64,000 nt of DNA, from the NCBI RefSeq assembly GCF_017875835.1, contig NZ_JAGING010000001.1, positions 1,178,001-1,242,000 on the forward strand, in the 5' to 3' direction. Under the pieces are notes generated by a model. The model was not told the DNA's origin, did no database searches, and saw nothing but the letters and a program-made list of their open reading frames with translations. The position numbers and the translations under genes are program-made. Below are positions 39,438 through 49,142 of this stretch, piece after piece. Each line of letters opens with the position of its first letter. Position 1 is the first letter of the stretch. Origin of the DNA: Psychrobacter sp. PL19 (GTDB lineage Bacteria > Pseudomonadota > Gammaproteobacteria > Pseudomonadales > Moraxellaceae).

Positions 39438-39818
39438 ATGGATACGCAACAATCATTTGCTCAGTCTGCACTTCCTATCCAAGCGCAGAACGCTAAACAT
39501 GACTCTGGATCTTCTAGCGTCAAATCTCCGAGCCTAGTTCCGAAAGGGTTGACCATTGGTCTAGCAGTCTTTGCCTTAATTTTAAGTTTGGCTGGTTACG
39601 GCTTCCGCCTAATAGTGGGCGACAATCTTGGAGAAGTATTGCGGCACGCGTCAGTGGTAGTGTCTGCATTTATGATCGGTATTCCGCTATTTTTTTGGCT
39701 GGGGTCTCGTCTGCTCAATAAAGTTAAAGGCATGCATATTCAGAGCTGGAATGCGGTTAGCTTGGGCTACCTAACATCTTGCATCTCTCTATTATGGTTG
39801 ATGGGTACTTATAGCTGA
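39438..39818 (+). CDS. Uncharacterised three-helix membrane protein, 126 aa
   Basis: Not recognised. A Ser/Gln-rich cytosolic lead of about 35 residues precedes three membrane helices (GLTIGLAVFALILSLAGYG; HASVVVSAFMIGIPLFFWLG; AVSLGYLTSCISLLWLM). GAGGTGA lies 5 nt before the ATG, which supports expression. The gene lies between rpe and another small membrane gene. Confidence 0.65.
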   Translation: MDTQQSFAQSALPIQAQNAKHDSGSSSVKSPSLVPKGLTIGLAVFALILSLAGYGFRLIVGDNLGEVLRHASVVVSAFMIGIPLFFWLGSRLLNKVKGMHIQSWNAVSLGYLTSCISLLWLMGTYS

Positions 39819-39902
39819 TTCTAAAATATTATCTACTATATTCTTAGATCGACTAACTTCTAATCAATAAGTCGCCTCGTTCAACTGTGACTGGACTTTT
39901 GC

Positions 39903-40214
39903 ATGCAAATAATACCAGATAAAATATCAAAGACTATTTTCCCAAAAGACTTACCAAATAGTCTGTTTGTTATGTTGATTATTGGCTGCCTATTATTAGG
40001 GTTGGCGTCTTTGCGCCAGGGGACGGGCCTACAAAGTTGGCTTAATGTCATCGAAAACTGGCTGCTGATGCTATTAATACTACCGACAGCAACTGCCGCA
40101 GTATCGCTGCCTTTTAAATACCGTGACCCTACCTTCGAGCTAAAACTGGTCTATTATCTCGGTATGTTTGTAGCATTCTTATTCACCTTAGGAAAATTAC
40201 GTTACTGGCGTTAG
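39903..40214 (+). CDS. Uncharacterised small membrane protein, 103 aa
   Basis: Not recognised. Three hydrophobic segments (LFVMLIIGCLLLGLASL; ENWLLMLLILPTATAAVSL; YYLGMFVAFLFTLGKL). The ribosome site is poor, so the coding call rests on composition and the neighbouring gene of similar type. Confidence 0.5.
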   Translation: MQIIPDKISKTIFPKDLPNSLFVMLIIGCLLLGLASLRQGTGLQSWLNVIENWLLMLLILPTATAAVSLPFKYRDPTFELKLVYYLGMFVAFLFTLGKLRYWR

Positions 40215-40412
40215 TTTGTCGTCTTTTTTATGCCTCTTATATAAGATCATTGGTAAGACTCTTGTGGTAGCCCTTGAATTCTAAGGTCAAAGCGTCCATT
40301 GTATGATTATGATATATTTGCCCGCGTTACTATAAAAGGGTTGGAGATGGTAGCTTTTATTCGCTTACCATCTTTATGCAAGTATAAGACGGGATAATAA
40401 GGAAAACGCCAA

Positions 40413-40724
40413 ATGCCATACGATATTGATAACGAAATAGAAGTGGATACTGACAATAGCGATCAGTTTTCAGGTTTTGCCAAAGAGACCACTCTTGAGC
40501 TAGTAGAAGCGGATGATGGAACGTTACTATTACGCGATACTGAGAATGATGAAGATCCGCTGATGACTATTGATTTTTCGGACAAACTCAAAGAGCTACT
40601 TGGTAGTGACACTCAGTCCATTGGCCAGCATATGATCCATGCCGCTATTCAGGTCATTATGAAAAAGCAGATGAGCCAGTGGCATGCACATGTTTATGAT
40701 AAAGAGCCAACCCATTATAGTTAG
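40413..40724 (+). CDS. Uncharacterised acidic protein, 103 aa
   Basis: Not recognised. A strongly acidic soluble protein (MPYDIDNEIEVDTDNSDQFS) with a beta-rich centre (TTLELVEADDGTLLLRD), then a helix around IGQHMIHAAIQVIMKKQ and a His-containing tail. AAGGAAAACG precedes the ATG and a strong terminator follows, so it is likely a genuine monocistronic gene, probably lineage specific. Confidence 0.7.
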   Translation: MPYDIDNEIEVDTDNSDQFSGFAKETTLELVEADDGTLLLRDTENDEDPLMTIDFSDKLKELLGSDTQSIGQHMIHAAIQVIMKKQMSQWHAHVYDKEPTHYS

Positions 40725-40781
40725 TTGCGCTAGTAAAAAATAAATATGATTATCTGGTTCCTAGTAAACATTTAAAATAGC

Positions 40782-40827
40782 GACAATAAAAAAGGGTTTA
40801 TCAATTGATAAACCCTTTTTTATTGTC
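40782..40827. terminator. Bidirectional terminator, 21-bp perfect palindrome
   Basis: Arms 40782-40802 and 40807-40827 pair without mismatch around AATT, with A run left and T run right; serves the acidic-protein gene on plus and rpmB-rpmG on minus. Confidence 0.92.
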
Positions 40828-40856
40828 TTCAAATCATACCCATTATTTAATGGTTA

Positions 40857-41012
40857 TTACTTGATTTTTGCTTCTTTAAACATCACGTGTTGGCGAATTT
40901 TTGGATCAAACTTTTTGATCTCCATTTTGCCAGGCATCGTGCGCTTGTTTTTGGTAGTAGTGTAGTAATACCCAGTACCAGCAGATGATACCAATTTAAT
41001 TTTATCTCTCAT
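40857..41012 (-). CDS. rpmG: 50S ribosomal protein L33
   Basis: 51 residues, read directly from the minus strand: [20 protein letters not shown], then [19 protein letters not shown] and the basic end FKEAKIK. It is the Cys-free form of L33 typical of many gammaproteobacteria. It lies 39 bp downstream of rpmB, the standard rpmB-rpmG operon, with a ribosome site (aaaggaaag) before the ATG. A bidirectional terminator follows. Confidence 0.96.
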   Translation of the reverse strand: MRDKIKLVSSAGTGYYYTTTKNKRTMPGKMEIKKFDPKIRQHVMFKEAKIK

Positions 41013-41051
41013 GATAGCTTTCCTTTAAATGATGGCATGCAAGCACTTGGC

Positions 41052-41288
41052 TTAAACTTTTTGACCTTGTGCGCGCAAATCTGCTAACACTTTATCAATA
41101 CCTAGTTTGTCAATGATGCGCATACCTTTAGTAGATATACGTAGACGCACAAAACGATTTTCAGATTCTACCCAAAAACGATGGCGTTGAAGGTTTGGTA
41201 GAAAGCGACGACGGGTTTTGTTGTTTGCGTGCGAAACATTATTACCCACCATAGGGCGCTTTCCAGTCACTTGGCAAACTCTAGACAT
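41052..41288 (-). CDS. rpmB: 50S ribosomal protein L28
   Basis: 78 residues: [38 protein letters not shown] and [18 protein letters not shown], the complete L28 pattern. Usual length. AGGAG precedes the ATG. First gene of the rpmB-rpmG pair. Confidence 0.97.
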   Translation of the reverse strand: MSRVCQVTGKRPMVGNNVSHANNKTRRRFLPNLQRHRFWVESENRFVRLRISTKGMRIIDKLGIDKVLADLRAQGQKV

Positions 41289-41782
41289 GGCGAACTCCTA
41301 ACTATGAAGTATGAGGGTTTCTCATACCAGTCTGGGCAAGTTTCGCGCATTTGCGGCATGGACACAGCAAGCGGAATCATTGCACCAAACAAAACTATAT
41401 GAAGGTTGAGCTGATATTCCTATCATCTAAAGGCAAATAACAGGTCGATCAATTCAGAATATTTTAAAGCCGACATTTATACCACAAATTCTATCAATAC
41501 TCAAATTATTTTGTGATGGTTGTCGTTATAAAGACTGGCTATTATACCTGTATTTTGCCTGGTTATGTGATCGATTATCTAGTGACAGGATTAAATTTAG
41601 AGTTGTAAGTTTTAGCAAAAGTTAGTAAAGTTGCCGTTATAAATTTAATACAAAATATTAATATAACTGTTACTAATATAAATATATGCATCGCCACTTT
41701 GTTTGCGAGATTATTGCAAAGACATTGTAATAATCTTTGTTTGCTTGTTGGAACAAGTTCCTGCCGATGCGGAGTCCGAAAT
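41289..41782. other. Divergent region between rpmB and the Ig-like lipoprotein gene
   Basis: 494 bp, increasingly AT-rich to the right, no credible ORF. It contains the rpmB promoter (minus) and the lipoprotein promoter (plus), neither of which I can place confidently. GGAG at 41771-41774 is the lipoprotein ribosome site. Confidence 0.55.
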
Positions 41783-44203
41783 ATGTCCTATAGTCCGTTA
41801 TCATTTACTTCCAAATTATTTCAACTTACAGCGCTGACTTGCGCGCTGGCACTAGCAGGTTGCGGTGGCGGTGGTGGTGGCGATACAATTGCGCCAGAAC
41901 CTGACTTAGGTGTGACGCAGCCTGGTAGCGGTGATAATGGTGGTGGGGAGCAAACTGTTGAAGAGCTTAATATTGTAAATAGCAGATTAGTCGATGAGGA
42001 TGGTAATTCAATTAATACAGTTAGTCTAAATGGGGCTTATTACGAAGTAGAAGTGACTGATGAAAATAATCAACCAGTCCCAAATGCTAAAGTCAGCTTT
42101 GCTATCGATGCTGAAGGAATTGAGCTATCACAAACCACATCAGGCTCTATGTTGACGGATAACGAAGGTAAAGCACGTATTTTCTTAAAGCCTACCAGCC
42201 CTGATGTTTCAGGCGCATACTCTATATCAGCAACTGTAAGCGATAACGATAATAATACAGCTACTAGTAATCTGACCTTTTCGGTACAGACTACCAGAGT
42301 TATGATAAGTCCATTGATATTTAAAGAGACGAATCTAATATCTGGTGGACAAACTATGGTATCGCTTAAGGTTAGCGATCCAACTGGTAATCTACTAAGT
42401 GGGGTAATGGTCAATTTGAACGCTGATTGCGGACAGCTGCCTGATCAAATTACTTCTGACTCCGATGGTGCCATCGAGTTTGTCTATAATAGTATTGATC
42501 AGGATAATATTCTATGTAGTGGGATGGTTCGCATATCTGCAAGTACAGGTAATTCAAACCAATCTGCTAACATTATGATTCGAGCTCCTCAAGCTAACTC
42601 TATTGTCTATACGTCTAATGAGCTGACGCTTGGTATTCAGAACAGTGGCTCTTCAAGAACAGGCACAGTAGAGTTTACTGTCTATTCAAATAATGTCCCT
42701 GTACCTAACGCAAACGTTATATTGTCACTAGAAAAATCACCTCTTAGATTGTCGTTTGGCTCATTGGATAATAGATCTGACATCCGTGCTACAACGGATA
42801 GGAATGGTAAAGTATCCGTTGATATTTATCCTGGTACTACACCTGGGCCAGTGGAAATTAAAGCAACGTTGGCTAGTGATCCTCGTATTAATGGATTATC
42901 AAAAGGTATCTCCATTGCAAGCTCGCGGGTAACTCAAGATGGACTCAGTATATCATTTGGCTCAAACGCCTTAGACTGGAGTCTTGATGGTGATGAAACT
43001 AAAATCGTAGCCCGTATGGTAGACCGCAACGGCAACTCAGTACCTAATGGTACTGTTATTAACTTTACGACTGAAGGTGGCAAAGTGTCACCCGCAAGTT
43101 GTGCAACTAATGATGGCGTTTGCGAGGTTACTTTCTCAACTCAGAACCCACGTCCAGGTGATGGTCGCACCAGTGTTCTAGCGGTTGCAGAAGGCGAAAA
43201 ATCATATATTGATTTAAATCAGAATAATGCTTGGGATGAATGTAAAGTAATTGGTGAAAGAGATGGTAAAAAAATATACGAAACGCCAAGCCCTACTACT
43301 TGTGATGTTTTAGTACATAATATTGGTGATACTTTCCGTGATGATAACGAGAATAATACTTATGAGATAGGTGAATTTACTTATCCATCAGTAACTCAAG
43401 CGGAACAGGACTGTGAAAATAATATTAGACAGTTTATTCAACTTAAATTCCCGACAGCTAGTGAGATTCAGAAACAAAGATTCGAACAGGATTATGTCTC
43501 TAAGTATGTTTCGCCTAATAAAGACGAAACCTGTAACTCAGGATTAGATACTGTCGTACGTTACCAATCCATTCAACTGTTAACATTGGGTCAAAGAGAA
43601 GCTGAATTTACTTTAGTAAATGCTAGTGGCAACTTACTATCTCCAGAGACTATAAAGTCAACAGATACGACAGTTAGAGTTCGTATTAATAGTGGTGGGT
43701 TTTTAGGTCTAAACCCTATGCCATCAGGAACGACGATTTCTGGAACTATGATAGTAAAAACACAGTCTACAAATCAGCCTATGGTTCAGGTTTCAACTGG
43801 AAATTCATCGAATAGCTATAAGATAAGAATATCAAACTTAACCCCAAATAAATCTTATAGCTTTATAGTTAAAGATAAAGGTGAGAACGATACAACTGTA
43901 GATAGAGACTATACGTTTATGTCCAATCCTGAAGGTATTATACAAGAAGATATAATGCTAGATAGTAGACCTAAGGTTGCCGATGTATCGGATATTGCGC
44001 TTACTAAGACAGGAGGACAGTGTCAAGTAACCTTAGAAAGCCCTGCACAAGTTCCTGACATTGTTAGCACTGGTTTGCCGGGCGTAAATACAGGTACTAT
44101 TTCTAGATTCTCAATTGAAAACTGTCAGGCTGGTGATAAGTTTAAAGTATCCGCAACTTCGCCTAGCAATAATACTAGTAGTGATATTTATACTATCCAA
44201 TAA
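41783..44203 (+). CDS. Large Ig-like (Big_1/invasin-type) surface lipoprotein
   Basis: 806 residues from the ATG at 41783, chosen because GGAG lies 8 nt upstream and the lipobox ALAGC then falls at Cys27. A Gly6 linker follows the Cys. At least three bacterial Ig-like repeats are visible, marked by (V/L)xDxxGNxVPNAxV and DxxGxAxxxL patterns (about 75-170, 180-270, 290-390 and 400-480). Two acidic loops (DLNQNNAWDE, DDNENNTYEIGE) look like calcium-binding EF-hand/dockerin loops. Probably an outer-membrane-anchored adhesin or surface-layer protein. It is monocistronic with a terminator; the last third is more AT-rich than neighbours. Confidence 0.8.
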   Translation: MSYSPLSFTSKLFQLTALTCALALAGCGGGGGGDTIAPEPDLGVTQPGSGDNGGGEQTVEELNIVNSRLVDEDGNSINTVSLNGAYYEVEVTDENNQPVPNAKVSFAIDAEGIELSQTTSGSMLTDNEGKARIFLKPTSPDVSGAYSISATVSDNDNNTATSNLTFSVQTTRVMISPLIFKETNLISGGQTMVSLKVSDPTGNLLSGVMVNLNADCGQLPDQITSDSDGAIEFVYNSIDQDNILCSGMVRISASTGNSNQSANIMIRAPQANSIVYTSNELTLGIQNSGSSRTGTVEFTVYSNNVPVPNANVILSLEKSPLRLSFGSLDNRSDIRATTDRNGKVSVDIYPGTTPGPVEIKATLASDPRINGLSKGISIASSRVTQDGLSISFGSNALDWSLDGDETKIVARMVDRNGNSVPNGTVINFTTEGGKVSPASCATNDGVCEVTFSTQNPRPGDGRTSVLAVAEGEKSYIDLNQNNAWDECKVIGERDGKKIYETPSPTTCDVLVHNIGDTFRDDNENNTYEIGEFTYPSVTQAEQDCENNIRQFIQLKFPTASEIQKQRFEQDYVSKYVSPNKDETCNSGLDTVVRYQSIQLLTLGQREAEFTLVNASGNLLSPETIKSTDTTVRVRINSGGFLGLNPMPSGTTISGTMIVKTQSTNQPMVQVSTGNSSNSYKIRISNLTPNKSYSFIVKDKGENDTTVDRDYTFMSNPEGIIQEDIMLDSRPKVADVSDIALTKTGGQCQVTLESPAQVPDIVSTGLPGVNTGTISRFSIENCQAGDKFKVSATSPSNNTSSDIYTIQ

Positions 44204-44223
44204 GTTGCATAAGCGAAAAATAT

Positions 44224-44253
44224 AAAACCCCCAACCCCGCGTTGGGGGTTTTT
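44224..44253 (+). terminator. Terminator after the Ig-like lipoprotein gene
   Basis: Stem of at least 10 bp (aacccccaac / gttgggggtt), 5-nt loop, T run. Confidence 0.92.
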
Positions 44254-44396
44254 GCATTATTAGCCTTTATAGTTAAAAATGACTGATACAGTCAGCAAAA
44301 TTATCTAAAAGCGATTAAAATAACCGATTTGCTATGCTGCCAATAGATTTTTAAGTCAGGTAGATGGTTATAATTTATTTTTAAATTGGGTGCACT

Positions 44397-45314
44397 ATGT
44401 CAGACACTGTAAATATTACGTCATCAACAGCGCCAATGAACACTGCAGTTAGCGCTACTGATATCGATACCGCCACGTTATTGATTAAATGCAAAGATCA
44501 AGCGGGTATTGTTCAAGCGGTATCAGAGTTTATTCACCGTTATGGTGCTAATATTATTAGCTTAGATCAGTATTCAACCGCCCATGAAGGCGGGCAGTAT
44601 TTTATGCGCTTGGAGTTTGTGTTAGCAGGCTTGAGCGATATTATTGATAACTTCCAAGCCAGCTTTGCCTATACGGTAGCCAAGCGCCACAATATGACCT
44701 GGCGTTTACATGATAACTCGATTAAGATTAAGGTTGGCATCTTGGTATCGAAGTTTGACCACGCCTTACTAGACTTATTATGGCGGCATCAACGTGGTTT
44801 GCTTGATTGTCAGATTACTTCCGTAGTCAGCAACCATGCTGATTTACGGCAAGCGGTCGAAAATTTTGGCATTACTTTTCATCATATCCCCGTTACTAAA
44901 GACAATAAAGCGGACGCAGAAGCCCAAATTCACGAGTTGATGGCAGAGAATGACTTATTAGTGTTAGCGCGCTATATGCAAATTTTGTCGTCTGATTTTG
45001 TTAAGCGTTGGCCGATGCAGATTATAAATATCCACCATTCATTTCTGCCAGCATTTGTAGGTGCAGACCCTTATCGGCAAGCTTATGACAAGGGTGTGAA
45101 GCTGATTGGTGCGACGGCCCATTATGTGACTGCTGAGCTGGACCAGGGGCCTATTATTGAGCAAGACGTGCACCGTGTCACTCATCGTCAAGGGGTTGCT
45201 GATCTGCGCGCAATTGGACGTGATATAGAGCGCAACGTATTGGCGCGGGCGGTTAATTGGCATGTGCAAAATCGAGTGATTGTGACCGGTAATAAGACCG
45301 TGGTTTTTAATTAA
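44397..45314 (+). CDS. purU: Formyltetrahydrofolate deformylase
   Basis: Hydrolyses 10-formyl-THF to formate and THF. The 305 residues have an N-terminal ACT domain (LLIKCKDQAGIVQAVSEFIH, about 28-100) and a formyltransferase domain with KVGILVSKFDHALLDLLWRH, VLARYMQILS, the active-site stretch INIHHSFLPAFVGADPYRQA (Asn, His) and ATAHYVTAELDQGPIIEQ (Asp). Gene ends are clean; three 16-bp repeats follow. Confidence 0.95.
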   Translation: MSDTVNITSSTAPMNTAVSATDIDTATLLIKCKDQAGIVQAVSEFIHRYGANIISLDQYSTAHEGGQYFMRLEFVLAGLSDIIDNFQASFAYTVAKRHNMTWRLHDNSIKIKVGILVSKFDHALLDLLWRHQRGLLDCQITSVVSNHADLRQAVENFGITFHHIPVTKDNKADAEAQIHELMAENDLLVLARYMQILSSDFVKRWPMQIINIHHSFLPAFVGADPYRQAYDKGVKLIGATAHYVTAELDQGPIIEQDVHRVTHRQGVADLRAIGRDIERNVLARAVNWHVQNRVIVTGNKTVVFN

Positions 45315-45338
45315 CAATGCGTCATCGAGACTACTTAG

Positions 45339-45386
45339 GCGAATAAGACGTTAAGCGAATAAGACGTTAAGCGAATGAGACGTTAA
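45339..45386. repeat. 16-bp tandem repeat 3' of purU
   Basis: Three units gcgaataagacgttaa (45339-45354, 45355-45370) and gcgaatgagacgttaa (45371-45386), 25 bp past the stop codon. Confidence 0.9.
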
Positions 45387-45440
45387 GACTGATTGTAAAT
45401 AACTGGTCATAGCTAATGGTGTGAGCTATTTCGCTTGAGC

Positions 45441-46238
45441 TCACAGCAGCAGCTCTAAAACAAACTTGCTACCCACAAAGCCAATGGCTAATAAGATAAA
45501 AGCGTAAATGGTGATATTGGCAGCGTGTTTACCACGCCAGCCAGCACGCCAATTGCCTACGAGTAATACACCGAATAATAACCATGATAGAACGCTAAAG
45601 ACCGTTTTATGAGCGATATGTTGCGCCAGCAAATCCTCTACATAAATAAATCCCAGCCCCAACGCGACACTGAGTAATACAAAGCCAACCAAGATCATAT
45701 CGAACAATAAGCCTTCCATACTTTGTAAGGAAGGTAACTTGTTGACCCAAAAACGATGAATGGTATGATGCTTGAGCTCACGAATCTGTAGGCGCAGAAA
45801 TAGTGCTTGCACCGCTGCCATCAGCAGCACACAATAAGCGGCAAATGATAATATAATATGTGCTTCAAGACCAATACTGACGTCAGTAAGTGGCTGATAA
45901 GGCGCGCGGCCAACATACCCGATAGTCATACCGAAAAGTGCAGTTGGTGCGGCTAATATACCAAGGCTGATAATAGGCCGGTATAGACAGAACAGCACGA
46001 AAAAAAACAAGAAAAACAAACTAACCAGACTAAAGACGTTAAATAGATTAAAATTTAGGCCGTATAAAGTAAAGATATAGGGATACAACAGCGCAGCGTG
46101 CGCCAACATGCCTACTATCAATAGGCCCAGACCGACGTTTTTATTAATCTGCTTGTTTGTAGTCAATGCCCAGCTGAGATGGATAATAACCACGATGTAA
46201 GCCATACTGGCTATCACAAACGCAAGTAACACAGGCAA
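45441..46238 (-). CDS. ypjD: YpjD-type cytochrome c assembly (CcsA/HemX-like) membrane protein
   Basis: 265 residues with about eight membrane helices, e.g. VLLAFVIASMAYIVVIIHLS and ILSFAAYCVLLMAAVQALFL, and conserved His residues: H in the first helices, EAHIILSFAAYC (loop His) and HKTVFSVLSWLLF (second His), the haem-handling pattern of the CcsA/HemX family. In E. coli and pseudomonads ypjD sits divergently next to ffh, as here. The exact role is not established. Confidence 0.85.
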   Translation of the reverse strand: MPVLLAFVIASMAYIVVIIHLSWALTTNKQINKNVGLGLLIVGMLAHAALLYPYIFTLYGLNFNLFNVFSLVSLFFLFFFVLFCLYRPIISLGILAAPTALFGMTIGYVGRAPYQPLTDVSIGLEAHIILSFAAYCVLLMAAVQALFLRLQIRELKHHTIHRFWVNKLPSLQSMEGLLFDMILVGFVLLSVALGLGFIYVEDLLAQHIAHKTVFSVLSWLLFGVLLVGNWRAGWRGKHAANITIYAFILLAIGFVGSKFVLELLL

Positions 46239-46572
46239 GCCTCATTGAGTATCAGAAGTGCAGCATAGCCGCTCAAGTTAACCCTAAAATGGTATGATTA
46301 GAATAATTATTCAATTTATCATAAAATAGAGGCTAATTGAGAATCATCGCTATTATTATTTTAGCCACACTTGTATTAAAAAGTATTTATTCAACAAACG
46401 CTCTATATTTAGAGTCTAAATAGACATTCTACGGATAGTATTAATAGGCGAATAATATAAGTAGGCAGAAAGCCAGTAAGTCAAAACTATTTTAATTGAC
46501 CGCCATATTGATTATCAACTAAAAAATTACCAATTCATTATTAACAGACCTATTATTAACTGAGAACTACTT
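46239..46572. other. Divergent ypjD/ffh promoter region
   Basis: 334 bp of AT-rich DNA without ORFs; short direct repeats of attattaac lie just before ffh. Promoters are expected on both strands; none assigned. Confidence 0.5.
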
Positions 46573-48135
46573 ATGTTTGATACCTTAACCGAACGCCTAT
46601 CGTCGAGTCTGCGCAATATCGTCGGTACTGGGCAACTGACTGAAGACAACATCAAAGACACCTTACGTGAAGTGCGTATGGCGCTGCTAGAAGCCGATGT
46701 GGCGTTACCGGTAACTCGCGATTTTGTCAAACGCGTTAAAGAACAGGCGATGGGTGCTGAAGTACTTAAAGAGTTGGCACCCGGCCAAGCGTTTGTAAAG
46801 ATTGTCCATGATGAGCTGACTGAGATGATGGGCAGTGCCAATCAGCAGTTAGAGATGACCGGCAAACCGCCTATCATCTATTTGCTGGCAGGGTTGCAAG
46901 GGGCAGGTAAAACCACTACCGCTGGTAAATTGGCCAAATATCTACAAGAGCGCCATAAGAAGAAAGTCATGCTGGTCTCAGCCGACGTCTATCGTCCGGC
47001 AGCGATTCAGCAGCTTGAGCAAGTAGCTGGGCAGGTTAATGCCAAGTTCGTTAACTCCAGTACTGATGAAAACCCGATTGATATTGCACTGCGTGCTATT
47101 GAAGAGGCCAAAATTCAATACCAAGATATCTTGATTATTGATACCGCAGGTCGTCTGGCGATTGACGAAACCATGATGGATGAGATTAAAGCGCTGACTG
47201 CAGCGGTCAATCCTTCTGAAACATTGTTCGTGGTCGATGCAATGACTGGCCAAGATGCGGCCAATACCGCTAAAGCCTTTAACGATGCGTTGCCATTAAC
47301 TGGGGTGATCTTAACTAAGACTGACGGTGACGCTCGTGGCGGCGCCGCGCTATCTGTACGGGCTATTACTGGTAAGCCAATCAAGTTTTTAGGTCGCGGC
47401 GAAAAGTTAGACGCGCTAGAGCTGTTCCATCCTGAACGTATTGCCCAGCGTATTCTAGGTATGGGCGACGTACTAAGTTTGGTTGAAGAAGTTGAGCAAA
47501 AGATTGACCGCGACAAAGCCGAAAAAATGGCCAAAAAGATGCAAAAGGGTGGTGAGTTCGACCTTGATGATCTATTGACCCAGTTTCAGCAAATGAAAAG
47601 TATGGGCGGCATGTCAGGTTTCTTAGATAAGATGCCAGGCATGGGGGGCTCTGATATGCAAAAAGCGGTTGAAGATGCCAAGCCAGAAGAAAAAGTACGT
47701 GAGATGGAAGCGTTGATTAATTCAATGACTCCCTTTGAGCGTAAAAACCCAGACAAGATTAATCCAAGCCGGAAGCGCCGTATTGCTGCAGGCTCTGGGA
47801 AAGAAGTTCAAGATATCAACCGTCTGCTTAAACAACATAAGCAAATGGCAAAAATGATGAAAATGATTTCTAAGCCTGAAGGCATCAGTAAAATGATGAA
47901 ATCTATGCAAGGACTAATGGGCGGCGGTGCATCTGGCGGCGGCGGTGGTGGTGGTCCGCTATTTGGTGGTGGTCAAGCGCAAAAAGGCCAAGGTGGCATG
48001 AAGGATGTCAACCAAGCACAAATGGCCAAGCAAATGGGTCTTGATCCCAACAATATGCCAAGCGCTGAAGACATGCAAAAGCAAATGCAAGACATGCCGG
48101 ATAAATCATCAAAAAAGTTTAAAAAACGCTTTTAA
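46573..48135 (+). CDS. ffh: Signal recognition particle protein Ffh
   Basis: GTPase that targets nascent membrane proteins to FtsY. 520 residues: NG domain with GLQGAGKTTTAGKLA (G1), DTAGRLAIDE (G3) and TKTDGDARGG (G4), then the Met-rich M domain (MKSMGGMSGFLDKMPGMGG; INPSRKRRIAAGSG, the SRP-RNA-binding signature). The C-terminus extends beyond E. coli Ffh (453 aa) with Gly- and Met-rich low complexity (about 455-515). A terminator follows. Confidence 0.97.
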   Translation: MFDTLTERLSSSLRNIVGTGQLTEDNIKDTLREVRMALLEADVALPVTRDFVKRVKEQAMGAEVLKELAPGQAFVKIVHDELTEMMGSANQQLEMTGKPPIIYLLAGLQGAGKTTTAGKLAKYLQERHKKKVMLVSADVYRPAAIQQLEQVAGQVNAKFVNSSTDENPIDIALRAIEEAKIQYQDILIIDTAGRLAIDETMMDEIKALTAAVNPSETLFVVDAMTGQDAANTAKAFNDALPLTGVILTKTDGDARGGAALSVRAITGKPIKFLGRGEKLDALELFHPERIAQRILGMGDVLSLVEEVEQKIDRDKAEKMAKKMQKGGEFDLDDLLTQFQQMKSMGGMSGFLDKMPGMGGSDMQKAVEDAKPEEKVREMEALINSMTPFERKNPDKINPSRKRRIAAGSGKEVQDINRLLKQHKQMAKMMKMISKPEGISKMMKSMQGLMGGGASGGGGGGGPLFGGGQAQKGQGGMKDVNQAQMAKQMGLDPNNMPSAEDMQKQMQDMPDKSSKKFKKRF

Positions 48136-48175
48136 ATTAAGTCCGTCTTAACCCTAAAGACCCATAGTTCAATGC

Positions 48176-48212
48176 AACCCCCAAAGCTGATAAAGCGCTT
48201 TGGGGGTTTTTA
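48176..48212 (+). terminator. Terminator after ffh
   Basis: 12-bp stem aacccccaaagc/gctttgggggtt (48176-48187 with 48197-48208), 9-nt loop and T run. Confidence 0.92.
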
Positions 48213-48320
48213 AATCTATCAATAAATAAAGTATGAATAACATAGAAAGTGATAAAACTTGCTGAACCTAAATGCTATGATGGGCACTATTTTGTTACAC
48301 CACCCGCTTAAGTCGAGGTC

Positions 48321-49019
48321 ATGATGTTTTTAGCCATGGATACCGTGTTTGATCAGTGTTCAGTCGCCATACTTGATGGTACAGGTAAGGTTATATCGTG
48401 CCAAACTCAAACCGGTAAACGTCAGCAAACACAACAAATATTACCGATGATTGATGCTGCTTTGACTGAAAGCCAGCTAAGTCTGGCTGATTTTCAAGCT
48501 TTAATATTTAATCGTGGTCCTGGCGCATTTAGCGGTATTCGGATCAATACGGCGGTGGTACAAGCGTTATCGGTGGCCCATGATTTACCTTGTGTCGGCG
48601 TATCTAGCCTGCAAGCGATTGCGCAATGTGCTTACCAACGATATGGCTTAACACAAGCTTATAGCGCCCTTGATGCGCGCATGCAGCAAGTATATTTTGG
48701 CCATTATCAATTAGATAGCAAATTAGAAAATGCCATTATGCAACCGATAGTTGCGGAAAACAGTGATAGCACTGAGCAGTTGCTAGACTATGACAGCCAA
48801 ACGCTGCTCAACGTGCCCATTGTTGGTAATGGTGCTGGCCTATTAAGGCTACACCATGAACAGACAATCCATGAAGATATCTGCCCTGATGCGACAGTGA
48901 TTGGGCAATTAGGCATCGCACAGTTCATGACCTTGGGCGGTACAGAAGCGGCACTTGCCTTACCAAAATATCTACGCAATCAAGCTTGGAAAACTCTAAA
49001 AGAACAAGGCAAGGCATAA
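48321..49019 (+). CDS. tsaB: tRNA threonylcarbamoyladenosine synthesis protein TsaB
   Basis: Partner of TsaD in making t6A37 of tRNAs. 232 residues with the ASKHA-fold start FLAMDTVFDQCSVAIL, LPMIDAALTES, FNRGPGAFSGIRINTAVVQAL (family signature) and GVSSLQAIAQ. Two ATG codons are adjacent at the start; either could be used, with CGAGG upstream. Confidence 0.93.
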   Translation: MMFLAMDTVFDQCSVAILDGTGKVISCQTQTGKRQQTQQILPMIDAALTESQLSLADFQALIFNRGPGAFSGIRINTAVVQALSVAHDLPCVGVSSLQAIAQCAYQRYGLTQAYSALDARMQQVYFGHYQLDSKLENAIMQPIVAENSDSTEQLLDYDSQTLLNVPIVGNGAGLLRLHHEQTIHEDICPDATVIGQLGIAQFMTLGGTEAALALPKYLRNQAWKTLKEQGKA

Positions 49020-49142
49020 TAATTCCGACCTTGATTTAAACACTATGCGTGACGGCTAGACCCCTTATCTCTCGAAAGTCTAGCAGCAACCGTATCACAA
49101 CAATATAAAGCGACCAGCAGGTTCGTTTTTAGGAAAGCGATT

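Noticed and set aside
45339..45386. Possible CRISPR array
   Set aside because: Units are directly adjacent with no spacers; the same holds for all tandem repeats in the window.
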